A stretch of 64,000 bases of DNA from Sphingomonas sp. CBMAI 2297 (lineage in GTDB: Bacteria; Pseudomonadota; Alphaproteobacteria; Sphingomonadales; Sphingomonadaceae), in contig NZ_JAPDIR010000004.1 in NCBI RefSeq assembly GCF_029870595.1, positions 274,427 through 338,426 on the forward strand, given 5' to 3'. The translations under genes and the position numbers were made by a program. Positions 51,697 through 60,219 of this stretch are shown here, piece by piece; within the stretch, counting starts at the first letter, position 1, and every line of letters begins with the position of its first letter. The notes beneath the pieces are model-generated. The model saw nothing but the letters and a program-made list of their open reading frames with translations, ran no database searches and was not told where the DNA came from.

Positions 51697-52380
51697 GTGA
51701 CAACGCAACGGAAGTCGAGAAAGTCGCCGTCATCGCGGCGCTCGAACGCCGAACGTCGCGAAGAGTCGATGACGATCATTCTCGATCATGCCGAGGCGGA
51801 GTTCGCTTCCAAGGGATATGACGGCACGACATTTGTGAGCGTCGCCGAGGCCGCGGGCGTGGATGCCGCGCTAATGCGCTATTATTTCGGTGACAAGGAG
51901 CAACTGTTCGCCGCCGTCTTCCGCAGGCGCGGTCCCGTGGTCAACGCGCTGCGCGTGCAGGCGCTGGACGCCTATCGCGCCGCGACCGGCGGGCAAGGCA
52001 CGCTCGAGGGGCTCCTCGAGGCATTTACCCGCCCGGGCTTCGAGTTCGGCATGCTGAGCGAGGGGCACCGCAACTACGCCGCCATCGTCGCGTTCGTGAA
52101 CAGCTCGCGCGGCACCATGCATGCGCTGATGTCGGAAGTCTTCGACGAGGTCTCGCGCGTGCTGATCGACGACATGCAGCGGCTGATGCCCGAGGTTCCG
52201 CGCGAAACCCTATATTGGGGCTATCACTTCCTCACCGGCGCTTTCACCTTCTCGCTTGGCCAGACCGGCCGCATCGACCGAATCTCCGGAGGGTCCGTCT
52301 CCTCCGAGGATTTCGCGGGAATTGCCGACCGCCTGCCCGCCTTTGTCGCCGCCGGTATCAGGTCGCTGGCCGCGCGCTGA
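51697..52380 (+). CDS. TetR-family transcriptional regulator
   Basis: The 227-residue regulator has an N-terminal helix-turn-helix (ILDHAEAEFASKGYDGTTFV then VSVAEAAGVDAALMRYYFGDKEQLFAAV) and a C-terminal ligand domain of the AcrR/YbiH type. GTG 51697 is taken as the start because it leaves a short basic N-terminal arm; the frame upstream to 51511 is arginine-rich and unlikely to be coding. It is divergent from the TonB receptor/hydrolase/ligase operon, its probable target. Confidence 0.88.
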   Translation: MTTQRKSRKSPSSRRSNAERREESMTIILDHAEAEFASKGYDGTTFVSVAEAAGVDAALMRYYFGDKEQLFAAVFRRRGPVVNALRVQALDAYRAATGGQGTLEGLLEAFTRPGFEFGMLSEGHRNYAAIVAFVNSSRGTMHALMSEVFDEVSRVLIDDMQRLMPEVPRETLYWGYHFLTGAFTFSLGQTGRIDRISGGSVSSEDFAGIADRLPAFVAAGIRSLAAR

Positions 52381-52450
52381 CCGGGATGCGTCCTTGCGCC
52401 TGATCGCGAATGCCTTGCACCATTCGGCGTGGACGCTCGGCTGAGCGGCC

Positions 52451-53119
52451 TCAATAGCCGCCCGGGGCCAGTCTTTGCGAGAGCCACCAGATGTTGCCGG
52501 AGGGATCGGCCAGGCCGCCTTGCCGTTCTCCATAGGGCCGGAAACCCACCGGACTGACTTCGCGCCCGCCACCCGCAACGGCACGCGCCATGGCTTCCTT
52601 CGCATCGACGACATAGAGGTAGATGGCCGCGCGCGACGCGGCTTGCTCGCCCCGAGCCTCGCTGACCATGATGGTCGTGTCGCCGAAGCGAACATGCGCA
52701 TTCAGGACGGTGCCGTCGGGCGCGGCGTGAATGTCGATGATTTCGCCGCCCAGGCCCTCGTCAAGGAATCCCAGATAGTCGCGGGCGTTCCTGACGAAGA
52801 GATAGGGGAAGACCCGCGTGAAGCCGGGCGGGATGAGCGGCTGCGATTCTTCCCTGGTCGATTGCTGCATTTCGGCCTCCTGAGAATTCCGATCGGTCGC
52901 CGGCATGCCCGGCCAGTTCGCCAGGTCCTGCCGGCGCGCCATGCTCAGCTTGAGCAGGATGTTCGCGAGATGAAATTTGACGGCCTCGACGCCGATTTCG
53001 AGCCGCTCGGCGATCTGCCGGTTCGTCATGCCGAACCGTGCCGCCTTCGCGACGCGCCACTCCCCCGGCGTCAGAATATCCGGATGGGCGGGCCGTCCTC
53101 TCTTCCGGTTGGCGTTCAT
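52451..53119 (-). CDS. fusion of LuxR-type HTH and VOC (PhnB-like) domain
   Basis: In this 222-residue protein, residues 1-70 form a GerE/LuxR helix-turn-helix (LTPGEWRVAKAARFGMTNRQ then IAERLEIGVEAVKFHLANILLKL). After a linker, residues 95-222 form a glyoxalase/bleomycin-resistance type domain of the PhnB sort (FTRVFPYLFVRNARDYLGFL, GTVLNAHVRFGDTTIMVSE, GGLADPSGNIWWLSQRL). A regulator fused to a VOC domain is uncommon; the VOC part may sense a small ligand. The frame is continuous, so it is not two genes. Confidence 0.85.
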   Translation of the reverse strand: MNANRKRGRPAHPDILTPGEWRVAKAARFGMTNRQIAERLEIGVEAVKFHLANILLKLSMARRQDLANWPGMPATDRNSQEAEMQQSTREESQPLIPPGFTRVFPYLFVRNARDYLGFLDEGLGGEIIDIHAAPDGTVLNAHVRFGDTTIMVSEARGEQAASRAAIYLYVVDAKEAMARAVAGGGREVSPVGFRPYGERQGGLADPSGNIWWLSQRLAPGGY

Positions 53120-53363
53120 GCCCGAAGCTTATCGACGCGAGACGGGAATTTCACTCCCCGCCTCCGAGGTCCGAAAGGCCGGTATAGGCGCTGACGCCGG
53201 CATATCGCCCAAGGGGAGGGAAAATCGGGTCACTGCACGATATCCTGGCCAAATATCGCGTCACCAGCATTCACGCGAAACCTAACCCGCGCAGCCGCGC
53301 CGAACTCGGGGATCGGATCGGCGACGCAACGATGGCTCACTCCATGCGAAGGGCACCGACAAA

Positions 53364-53789
53364 ATGGCAACCCAGCTGGTCATCGGGCCGATCGGCCAGA
53401 TTTCGCGCCAGGTAAAGGATATCGCCGCTGCACGGCATTGGTATGGCGAGGTGCTTGGGCTCGAGCATGTTTTCTCGCTCGGCGATCTGGCCGCTTTCGA
53501 TTGTGGCGGCGTCAGATTGCTTCTGACCGAAGAGCCCGGCGGCGGCGGCGGAGAATCGATCCTCTATTTTCAAGTCGAGGATATCCGCCTGACGCTCGTC
53601 GCGCTCCAGTCCGCGGGCGTGGAATTCATGAACCCGCCGCGCAGGATCCATCGGTACGGAGACGGCACCGAGGAATGGATGGCCTTCTTCAAGGACAATG
53701 AGGGCCGCACGCTGGGGCTCACGACACGCATCAGGCCCCCGTTGGACATCTCGACAGGAGATCGTCCGCAAGGGGCCGTGACGACCTGA
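53364..53789 (+). CDS. VOC-family (glyoxalase/dioxygenase-like) protein
   Basis: The 141-residue single-module protein reads GPIGQISRQVKDIAAARHWY, GEVLGLEHVF, FDCGGVRLLLTEE, then ILYFQVEDIRLTLVALQSAG and MAFFKDNEGRTLGL, matching the repeated beta-alpha-beta-beta-beta units of the VOC fold. Metal ligands may be His24 and the late Glu. The substrate is unknown. It lies opposite the end of a siderophore-receptor-type gene. Confidence 0.85.
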   Translation: MATQLVIGPIGQISRQVKDIAAARHWYGEVLGLEHVFSLGDLAAFDCGGVRLLLTEEPGGGGGESILYFQVEDIRLTLVALQSAGVEFMNPPRRIHRYGDGTEEWMAFFKDNEGRTLGLTTRIRPPLDISTGDRPQGAVTT

Positions 53790-53849
53790 CCGCTCATCCG
53801 GCAGGAACACACCAGGCGCGGCCTTCGGATGGCCGCCCCGATGCACCGC

Positions 53850-56156
53850 TCACCACTGAAAGCGCAGCGAACCCACCACTGTCCGCCCCGCGCCGAAATA
53901 GCAGCTGTTGCTGAAGGGGCAGGCAGACACATAGGTCTTGTCGAACAGGTTCGACGCGTTGAGCGCGAGCGAGAAGCCCCGCAGCGCCGGCGTCGCCCGC
54001 CCGAGATCATAGCCGAGCATCGCGTCGACCAGAGTGAAGCTCCCGGTCGTGAAGCGCTCGAACGTGGTGACGCCGTTGATCACCTTGTAGGCGGTGGTGC
54101 CGTCGGAGCTGCCGACATAGCGAACGCCGAAGCCTGTCCTGAGCCCGCCAAGAGGGCCGGCGATGCGCCCGCTCTTGCCGAAATCATAGGACAGGAATGT
54201 CGAGGCCGCCCATTCAGGCGTGCCGAGCTGACGGGTGCCGGTGGTGGTCGGCGTGCCGCTGCTGGTCGCGGTCGGCGCGACGGCGGGCGCGCCCTGGGTG
54301 ATGATGGCGTCGGTATAGGCGGCGGCGACCACCACGTCGAAGCCCGGAGTCACTTCCCCCCGCCCCTCGAACTCGAGGCCGCGCACACGCACCTCGCCGA
54401 TCTGGATCTGCGCCGTCGAGGGGATTCCGTTGGTGCCGGCGCGCGGATCGCCCACCGGAACCTTCTGGCGACGCAGGTCATAGGCAGAGACGGTGAACAG
54501 GGCATTGGTGCCGCGCGGCTGATATTTGATGCCCGCCTCATATTGGCGCCCGGAGACCGGATCGAACGGAACCCCGTCCCAGGTCGCGCCCGTCTGCGGC
54601 TCGAACGATTCCGAATAGCTCACATAGGGCGAGACGCCGAACGGCAGCTCGTACAGCGCGCCGAGCCGGCCGGTGAACGCGGTCTGGCCGAACGGCGTCA
54701 TCGCATTGCTGCGCTTGTTGAGCGTCGTCTGGTCGTACCAGTCATAGCGTCCGCTGGCGATGAGCTGGAGCCGGCCGATCGCGATCTGGTCCTGCAGATA
54801 CACGCCGACCTGATCGCGCTTGCTGTAGCTGTTGGTATAGGCGCTCGACAGCTTGGTCAGGTCGAAGCTCGGCAGGGTGCCGCCATAGGATGGACGATAG
54901 AGGTTCAGATTGGGGATGCTGGTGAGCGGATTGCTCGAAACCCCGGTGTTGAACTGCTGGAAATTCTCGCCCGCGATGTGCTGATAGTCGATGCCCGCCA
55001 GTATGTTGTGCCGGAGCGGTCCGGTCTCGAACCGGGCGTTGAAGCTGTTGTCGAGCGTCAGCGTGTCGAAATTCTCGTCCGCGCCGCCGCCGCCGCGAAT
55101 GATCGTCGAATAGTCCGTATTGCGGTTCGCGCCCGTCCCGGTCGTCGCGAAGCCCGTCACATAGAGCTGGCGATAGCTCAGCCAGTTGTTCTGGAAGCGG
55201 GCGCTCGACCGGAACGAGAGGTTCGCGTTGAAATCGTGGCGGAACAGCGCCTCGATCGACTTGGCGCGGTGATCGTAGCGCTCATAGCCGGGATCGCCGG
55301 TGTTGATGTCGCGCGGCAGCCGGCCATTGGGATTGGGCAGGACCGAGCCATAGGCCGAAACGCCCGAATAGCCTCCGCCGCTCGGCGAGCGCTGGTAGGA
55401 GGCGATCAGCGTCAGGCTCGTCGCATCGTCGGGCGCGAAGGTCAGCATCGGGCTGACGTGATAGCGTTCGGAGAAGGTGCCGCGGGTCAGCCCGTCCCCC
55501 TTCTGCCAGCCGCCGACGATGCGCGCGCGCCACCGGCCGTCGGCATCGAGCGGCTGGTTGATGTCGGCCACCGCGCGGACCGTGTCGTAATTGCCCAGCT
55601 GCAACTCGAACCGGCCGGACGCCACGCGCTCGGGCATCTTGCTCGTCAGGTTGATCAGGCCACCCGGCGTCGAATTGCCGTACAGAACCGATGCGGGGCC
55701 CTTCACGACATCGATATGGTCTATGCGATTGAAGTCGATCTGCGGTGTCGAATAGGGACCGGCCAGCAGCCGCATGCCGTCGAGATACACCCCCGGCGCG
55801 AAACCGCGCAGGATGAGCTGGTCGTAGCGCGTGACCATGCCTCCGCGCTGATTGGCCGCCACGCCCGCGACATAGCCGAGCGCCTGGTTGATCGACAGCG
55901 CGTTGCGGCGAACCAGCTCGTCATTGTCGATCACGGTGATGGTCTGCGGCGTCTCCATCAGCGGCGTGTCGGTCTTGGTGCCGGACCCCGCCTGCTTCTC
56001 GCGCAGGCCCGTCACCACGATGGCGGAATCCTGGGCCTTGTCCTCGTCCGGCTCATCCTTGGCATGGGCGGGTGCGCACAGGAGCGCGAACGCCGGCACC
56101 CATGCCGAATGCATCAGGAATCCACGGAAACGCGAGCGACGGGAAGCAGCAGCCAC
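53850..56156 (-). CDS. TonB-dependent siderophore receptor (FhuA/FoxA-like)
   Basis: The receptor has about 768 residues. The start is taken as GTG 56156, four bases after AAAGGGGG; the ATG at 56189 lies within the Fur-box-like site and is unlikely. The signal region is SRFRGFLMHSAWVPAFALLC then APAHA. The plug has TPLMETPQTITVIDNDELVRR, LILRGFAPGVYLDGMRL and VVKGPASVLYGNSTPGGLIN, typical of hydroxamate-siderophore receptors. The barrel ends TVVGSLRFQW. It is divergent from a PepSY iron-uptake set. Confidence 0.93.
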   Translation of the reverse strand: MAAASRRSRFRGFLMHSAWVPAFALLCAPAHAKDEPDEDKAQDSAIVVTGLREKQAGSGTKTDTPLMETPQTITVIDNDELVRRNALSINQALGYVAGVAANQRGGMVTRYDQLILRGFAPGVYLDGMRLLAGPYSTPQIDFNRIDHIDVVKGPASVLYGNSTPGGLINLTSKMPERVASGRFELQLGNYDTVRAVADINQPLDADGRWRARIVGGWQKGDGLTRGTFSERYHVSPMLTFAPDDATSLTLIASYQRSPSGGGYSGVSAYGSVLPNPNGRLPRDINTGDPGYERYDHRAKSIEALFRHDFNANLSFRSSARFQNNWLSYRQLYVTGFATTGTGANRNTDYSTIIRGGGGADENFDTLTLDNSFNARFETGPLRHNILAGIDYQHIAGENFQQFNTGVSSNPLTSIPNLNLYRPSYGGTLPSFDLTKLSSAYTNSYSKRDQVGVYLQDQIAIGRLQLIASGRYDWYDQTTLNKRSNAMTPFGQTAFTGRLGALYELPFGVSPYVSYSESFEPQTGATWDGVPFDPVSGRQYEAGIKYQPRGTNALFTVSAYDLRRQKVPVGDPRAGTNGIPSTAQIQIGEVRVRGLEFEGRGEVTPGFDVVVAAAYTDAIITQGAPAVAPTATSSGTPTTTGTRQLGTPEWAASTFLSYDFGKSGRIAGPLGGLRTGFGVRYVGSSDGTTAYKVINGVTTFERFTTGSFTLVDAMLGYDLGRATPALRGFSLALNASNLFDKTYVSACPFSNSCYFGAGRTVVGSLRFQW

Positions 56157-56171
56157 AAAACCCCCTTTGTT

Positions 56172-56190
56172 ATTGATAACGATTCGCATT
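56172..56190. promoter_or_regulatory. Fur-box-like site between divergent iron-uptake genes
   Basis: Read on the minus strand the site is AATGCGAATCGTTATCAAT, close to the proteobacterial Fur consensus with interrupted GCGAAT/ATTATC-type half-sites. It lies in the 86-bp region between the siderophore receptor (start 56156) and the DUF3649-like gene (start 56243), so it could repress both. Confidence 0.75.
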
Positions 56191-56242
56191 TGCTGCTAGG
56201 AGGGATCGCCAGCCGATGCAAGGCGGGAAAAGGGGGAATGGA

Positions 56243-56533
56243 ATGGCAAGGGCCCAGGGAGTCGGGCAGCGATGGTCGATGGCGGGGCGCTGCCTGACCG
56301 CGCTGGTCGGCGGCTATGCCGCGGCGGCGGCCTTGGCGACGCTGGCGGCTCGGTCGTTGCCGGTCGCGCGGGTCGAAGCCACCGTCTGGGGAATGATCCT
56401 TTCCTTCCTGCTCTATGCCATGTTCGGGCTATGGGCGTTTCACGAGCCGCGGCTCGTGCGGGTTGCGGGCCTGATCTGGGGCACGGCCATCGCCGCCGGC
56501 GGCACCGCGCTGCTGCTGGGGATCCGCCCGTGA
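56243..56533 (+). CDS. small iron-uptake membrane protein (DUF3649-like)
   Basis: The 96-residue protein starts at ATG 56243 with AAAGGGGGAATGG upstream. It has about three membrane helices (LTALVGGYAAAAALATLAA, VWGMILSFLLYAMFGLWAF, LIWGTAIAAGGTALLLG). Such proteins accompany PepSY and DUF3325 proteins next to siderophore receptors. It overlaps the PepSY gene as GTGA. Confidence 0.8.
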   Translation: MARAQGVGQRWSMAGRCLTALVGGYAAAAALATLAARSLPVARVEATVWGMILSFLLYAMFGLWAFHEPRLVRVAGLIWGTAIAAGGTALLLGIRP

Positions 56534-58131
56534 GGGGCAAGGGCTTGCGCCAGTCGATGGCGTGGATCCATGGCTGGCTCGGACTGGTCGCCGGCTGGAT
56601 CCTCTTCGCGATGTTCTTGACCGGCACCGCGAGCTATTTCCGCCCCGAGGTCACTCGGTGGATGCAACCGGAGTTCCGGCCGCGGCCCGTCGCCCAGTCC
56701 GAAGCGGCCCGCGGCGCTATCGCCTGGCTCCAGCGGAACGCGCCGCACGACGAGCAATGGACCATCTACCTCCCGACCGAGCGCACGCTCGTGACCCGGG
56801 TGTTCACACGCGCCCGGCCCAACTCCGATCCCAGGGCGCCGCGTGCGCCGCGCCGGCCGGAAATCCGCCTGGATCCGGCAAGCGGCCTCCCCGTCGAGGC
56901 GCGCGAGACCCGCGGCGGCGAATTCTTCTATCGCTTCCATTTCCAGCTGCAGCTGCCCCACCCCTGGGGCAGGTGGCTCGCCGGGCTGTGCGCGATGTTC
57001 ATGCTCGGGGCGATCCTGTCCGGCGTGATCACGCACAAGCGCATATTCGTCGATTTCTTCACGCTGCGCTGGAGCAAGGGGCAGCGCAGCTGGCTGGACG
57101 CGCACAACGTCTCCGCGGTGCTCGCCCTGCCCTATCATGCGATGATCACCTATACCGGGCTGATCACGCTCGTCGTGATGTACATGCCCTGGCCGATCGC
57201 GGCCAATTATCCGCAGCCCGCCGCCTTTTCCGCGAGCCTCTATGGAGACACCGCCAATCAGCGCGCATCGGGGCGGCCGGGACAGCTCGCCGACATCGCA
57301 CGGTTCGTCGAGGCGGCATCGGCGGAATGGCGGGGTGCCCGGGTCTCGCGGATCATCGTGGGCAATCCCGACGACGCATCCTCCACCGTCACGTTGCTCC
57401 GCTCGAGCGACGACAGGCTGAACGCGCGCGGTGCATCGATCACCTATGCCGGCGGCTCCGGCCAAAGGCTGGCCGCCTCTCCCGCGCCCGGCCCCGCCGT
57501 GGAGACCGCCGGCGTGATGCTCGGCCTGCACCTGGCCTGGTTCGCCGGGCCGTTGCTGCGCTGGGTCTGCTTCCTGCTCGGCCTTACCGGCGGCGCGATG
57601 GTCGCGACGGGCCTGGTGCTGTGGACCGTGAAGCGACGCAGGCCGGGCGCGAAGCCCTTCTTCGGCCTGTCGCTCGTCGAACGGCTCAATATCGGGGTGA
57701 TCGCCTGCCTGCCCGCGGGAATGGCGGCCTATCTGCTCGCCAACCGGTTGCTGCCGCCGATGCTGCCCGGCCGTGCCGATCTGGAGGTCTCCGCCATGTT
57801 CTGGACCTGGTTCGGGCTGGCCGGGCTGTCGCTGCTCCGTCCGGCCCGCCGGGCGTGGATCGAGACGCTGGCGATCGCTGCCCTGGTCTTCGCGGCGATC
57901 CCCATCGCGGATCTGGCCGCCATGCGCGGGATTCCGTCGGCGCCGCAGCCGTTCGATGGCCTCTTCCTCGCGTTCGACGCCACCATGGCCCTGCTGGCCG
58001 CGGCGCTCGGCTTCGCGGCGTGGCGGCTGGCAAAGCGGCCGATCGCCGCGGCCCGGCCAAGCCGGCGCACCGTCCCTGCCCGGCCCGAGGTTGCCCGGCC
58101 CGAGGTTCGGGAGGCTGCCGATGTCGCTTGA
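56530..58131 (+). CDS. PepSY-associated membrane protein, ferric-siderophore processing
   Basis: The 533-residue protein starts at GTG 56530, overlapping the small gene upstream (GTGA). It has an N-terminal helix (WIHGWLGLVAGWILFAMFLT), a PepSY region (IRLDPASGLPVEARETRGGE, then FHFQLQLPHPWGRWLAG), conserved histidines in LDAHNVSAVLALPYHAMITY, and several C-terminal membrane helices. The family is thought to reduce or release iron from siderophores at the inner membrane. Regulation by the Fur-box-like site at 56172 is likely. Confidence 0.9.
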   Translation: MRGKGLRQSMAWIHGWLGLVAGWILFAMFLTGTASYFRPEVTRWMQPEFRPRPVAQSEAARGAIAWLQRNAPHDEQWTIYLPTERTLVTRVFTRARPNSDPRAPRAPRRPEIRLDPASGLPVEARETRGGEFFYRFHFQLQLPHPWGRWLAGLCAMFMLGAILSGVITHKRIFVDFFTLRWSKGQRSWLDAHNVSAVLALPYHAMITYTGLITLVVMYMPWPIAANYPQPAAFSASLYGDTANQRASGRPGQLADIARFVEAASAEWRGARVSRIIVGNPDDASSTVTLLRSSDDRLNARGASITYAGGSGQRLAASPAPGPAVETAGVMLGLHLAWFAGPLLRWVCFLLGLTGGAMVATGLVLWTVKRRRPGAKPFFGLSLVERLNIGVIACLPAGMAAYLLANRLLPPMLPGRADLEVSAMFWTWFGLAGLSLLRPARRAWIETLAIAALVFAAIPIADLAAMRGIPSAPQPFDGLFLAFDATMALLAAALGFAAWRLAKRPIAAARPSRRTVPARPEVARPEVREAADVA

Positions 58132-58426
58132 AGTTGCCCTGCTCGGCTATGCGGGTCTCGCCAATCTCGCGCAGGGGAAGCAGCGACGCGCCGGATCGCT
58201 CCGCCCCGCTCAACCTCGGGCGCGGATCATCGGCTGGTTCCTGCTCCTCGCCTCGTTGTTCGCCGCGGCGCACAGATTTGGCCCCTATCAGGCCGTTCCC
58301 GCGTGGCTCGCGCTATTGTCGGCAAGCGGAGTGACACTCGTCCTCGTCCATTCGCGCTGGCCTGCGATCGCCACGGCTCCCTGGATGCCCATGGCGGCGA
58401 TCGCGCTGACGCTTTGCCTTGTTTGA
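58121..58426 (+). CDS. small membrane protein (DUF3325-like)
   Basis: The 101-residue protein starts at ATG 58121, overlapping the PepSY gene by 11 bases. It has three membrane helices (ALLGYAGLANLAQGKQRR region, IIGWFLLLASLFAAAHRFG, VPAWLALLSASGVTLVLVH, WMPMAAIALTLCLV). The GLANLAQGKQRR segment fits DUF3325, the usual third member of this siderophore-uptake set. Confidence 0.8.
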   Translation: MSLEVALLGYAGLANLAQGKQRRAGSLRPAQPRARIIGWFLLLASLFAAAHRFGPYQAVPAWLALLSASGVTLVLVHSRWPAIATAPWMPMAAIALTLCLV

Positions 58427-58458
58427 CCAGCCAGCAGTGCCCACGAACCGCCGCTCGA

Positions 58459-59883
58459 CTAGAGCGCCTTGCGCTGCGGCATCACATTGAACGCGGCCAG
58501 GCCCCGCGCCGCGGCGGTGTCCGCGCTCTGGGCGCCGTCGAAGTTCCAGTTCAGCTTGTCTTTCATCCGCAGGCAGACCCGATCGTAGAGTCGGCGCTGA
58601 TGGTCGCTCAGAAAACCTACCATGATCTGGGCATAGATACGTTCCCCCGCCGGGGTGAGCGTGTAAAGCTGCCGATCGCGCGCGACATAGCCCGCACCCT
58701 CCAGCGCATTCAATTTCGCGGCGATGACCGTATCGATGCCGAGCTCCCGGGCCTCCGAGAGATCGGCGCGCGTGCGCTTGCCGAAATAGACATAGTGTTT
58801 CTCATAGGCATGGCCCGGCGTGGCCATGGCGATCGGCAGCCTGCGCTCCTCGAGCAGCGCCTGCGTATAGTTCCTCTCGAACTGATCGTTGCTGTAGGCC
58901 AGCCCCCTGAGCATGCTGTAGGCACCCGCCCCGACCCCGACGAACTCGTCGAAATAGCCGCCGTACACGATATCGAACATGTAGCGGCAACCCGGCATTC
59001 CCGGCTCCGAGAAGAAATACATGTTCTGGGCGTCATAGCCCCTGGCGAGCTCGGCACGGGCGTGATGGAAGAGCTCCCAGCGCCGCGCGCTCGGCGGCGG
59101 CGGCGGATATTCGCCACGGCGGACACGATCGAGGAAACTGGGCAAGGTGGCGAGATAATCGAGCGGGAAGACCGAGATATTCCCCACGTCGAGCGCCAGC
59201 GCGGCGGCCATGTCGTCCTCCACCTCGCGCTCGGTCTGGCCCGGATAGCCGACGATCATGTCGAAATTGGCGGCCTCGAACAGCTTGCGCGACCGGGCGG
59301 CCAATGCCTGGATCTGGTCGAGCGAGGCGGTGAGGTTCATCATCTCGCGATAGCGTGGGTTCAGCGTCTGGACGCCGAACGAAACGCGGTTCGCCCCCGC
59401 GCCCGCCGCTGCCGCGCAAAACGCCTCCGTCGCCGATTTCGGCTCGACCTCGATCGTCATTTCGAGATCGGACGACAGGCGGAAGGCGGAGCGGATATGC
59501 ACCAGCAGCGCATCGATCTGGCGCGGGCTGAGCACCGACGGAGTCCCGCCGCCGAGATACACCGCATCGAACGTCCAGGACCCGCAAAGCGGCGTTTCCG
59601 CGAGCATCGAGATCTCGAGATGGAGCGCCTCGAGATAGCGTTCGATCCGCTCCAGCGTGCCGACCGATTTTATGAAGGGGCAGAAGGCGCAGACCGTCTC
59701 GCAGAACGGTATGTGGACATAGAGCCCGCGCTTGCCGCGCCCCGGCGTGGGATCGGGGGTGTTGTGGAACAGGCTCGCCATCGCCACCGGATCGACGGTG
59801 TAGTTGATGTCGAAGAAGGGGAAGGTGAAGGATTCGAGCAGGATGTCCTGCGGCAGAAACAACGAAAGATACTCGTCTCGCAT
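58459..59883 (-). CDS. HemN-like radical SAM enzyme
   Basis: In this 474-residue protein, YVHIPFCETVCAFCPFIKSV has the CxxxCxxC cluster motif in HemN/HemW context, followed by YLGGGTPSVLS, IEVEPKSAT, NRVSFGVQTLNPRYR and FDMIVGYPGQTEREVEDD. ATG 59883 (MRDEYLSLFL) is the start. The N-terminal 65 residues and the length differ from HemW. Close relatives include coproporphyrinogen oxidases, heme-opening ChuW/HutW enzymes and radical SAM methylases or cyclopropanases of natural-product clusters. Position after an NRPS and an ATP-grasp gene on the same strand favours a tailoring role, but heme processing remains possible. Confidence 0.85.
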   Translation of the reverse strand: MRDEYLSLFLPQDILLESFTFPFFDINYTVDPVAMASLFHNTPDPTPGRGKRGLYVHIPFCETVCAFCPFIKSVGTLERIERYLEALHLEISMLAETPLCGSWTFDAVYLGGGTPSVLSPRQIDALLVHIRSAFRLSSDLEMTIEVEPKSATEAFCAAAAGAGANRVSFGVQTLNPRYREMMNLTASLDQIQALAARSRKLFEAANFDMIVGYPGQTEREVEDDMAAALALDVGNISVFPLDYLATLPSFLDRVRRGEYPPPPPSARRWELFHHARAELARGYDAQNMYFFSEPGMPGCRYMFDIVYGGYFDEFVGVGAGAYSMLRGLAYSNDQFERNYTQALLEERRLPIAMATPGHAYEKHYVYFGKRTRADLSEARELGIDTVIAAKLNALEGAGYVARDRQLYTLTPAGERIYAQIMVGFLSDHQRRLYDRVCLRMKDKLNWNFDGAQSADTAAARGLAAFNVMPQRKAL

Positions 59884-60219
59884 GGCTTGCCCCCTATGAC
59901 TCAATGCCAGTCCCATGGGGCGCGACGACACCGATGGCGGGCACGAAGCCGCCCACCCCCACGCGCAACGAGGGAATATCCAATCGATGCCGGTCCCCGG
60001 CCGCCGAGACGCACTTCGTCCGGCGAGTCACCGCGCAACCGCGACTGACCCGGACAACAGGAACGAGCGCCCCTCGCCCGATCCGAAATGCATTGCTTCA
60101 CGGTGCATCCCGGTCGCGCGACGGGCGCTGCTGTGCGGGCATCTCAGCCCGCGATCGACAACCAGGCTCGCATAGCGCCCTCCCTTCCCAAAATGATCCG
60201 GCTCAACTGACGGTCATGC
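59884..60219. other. 336-bp intergenic region
   Basis: The region separates the ATP-grasp gene from the radical SAM gene on the minus strand. Frames across it are arginine- and serine-rich and not credible. No hairpin or palindrome was noticed. The gap means the radical SAM gene may have its own promoter. Confidence 0.5.

Noticed and set aside
53829..56297. 822-residue plus-strand open frame
   Set aside because: Antisense to the siderophore receptor, whose minus-strand frame has full plug and barrel motifs.
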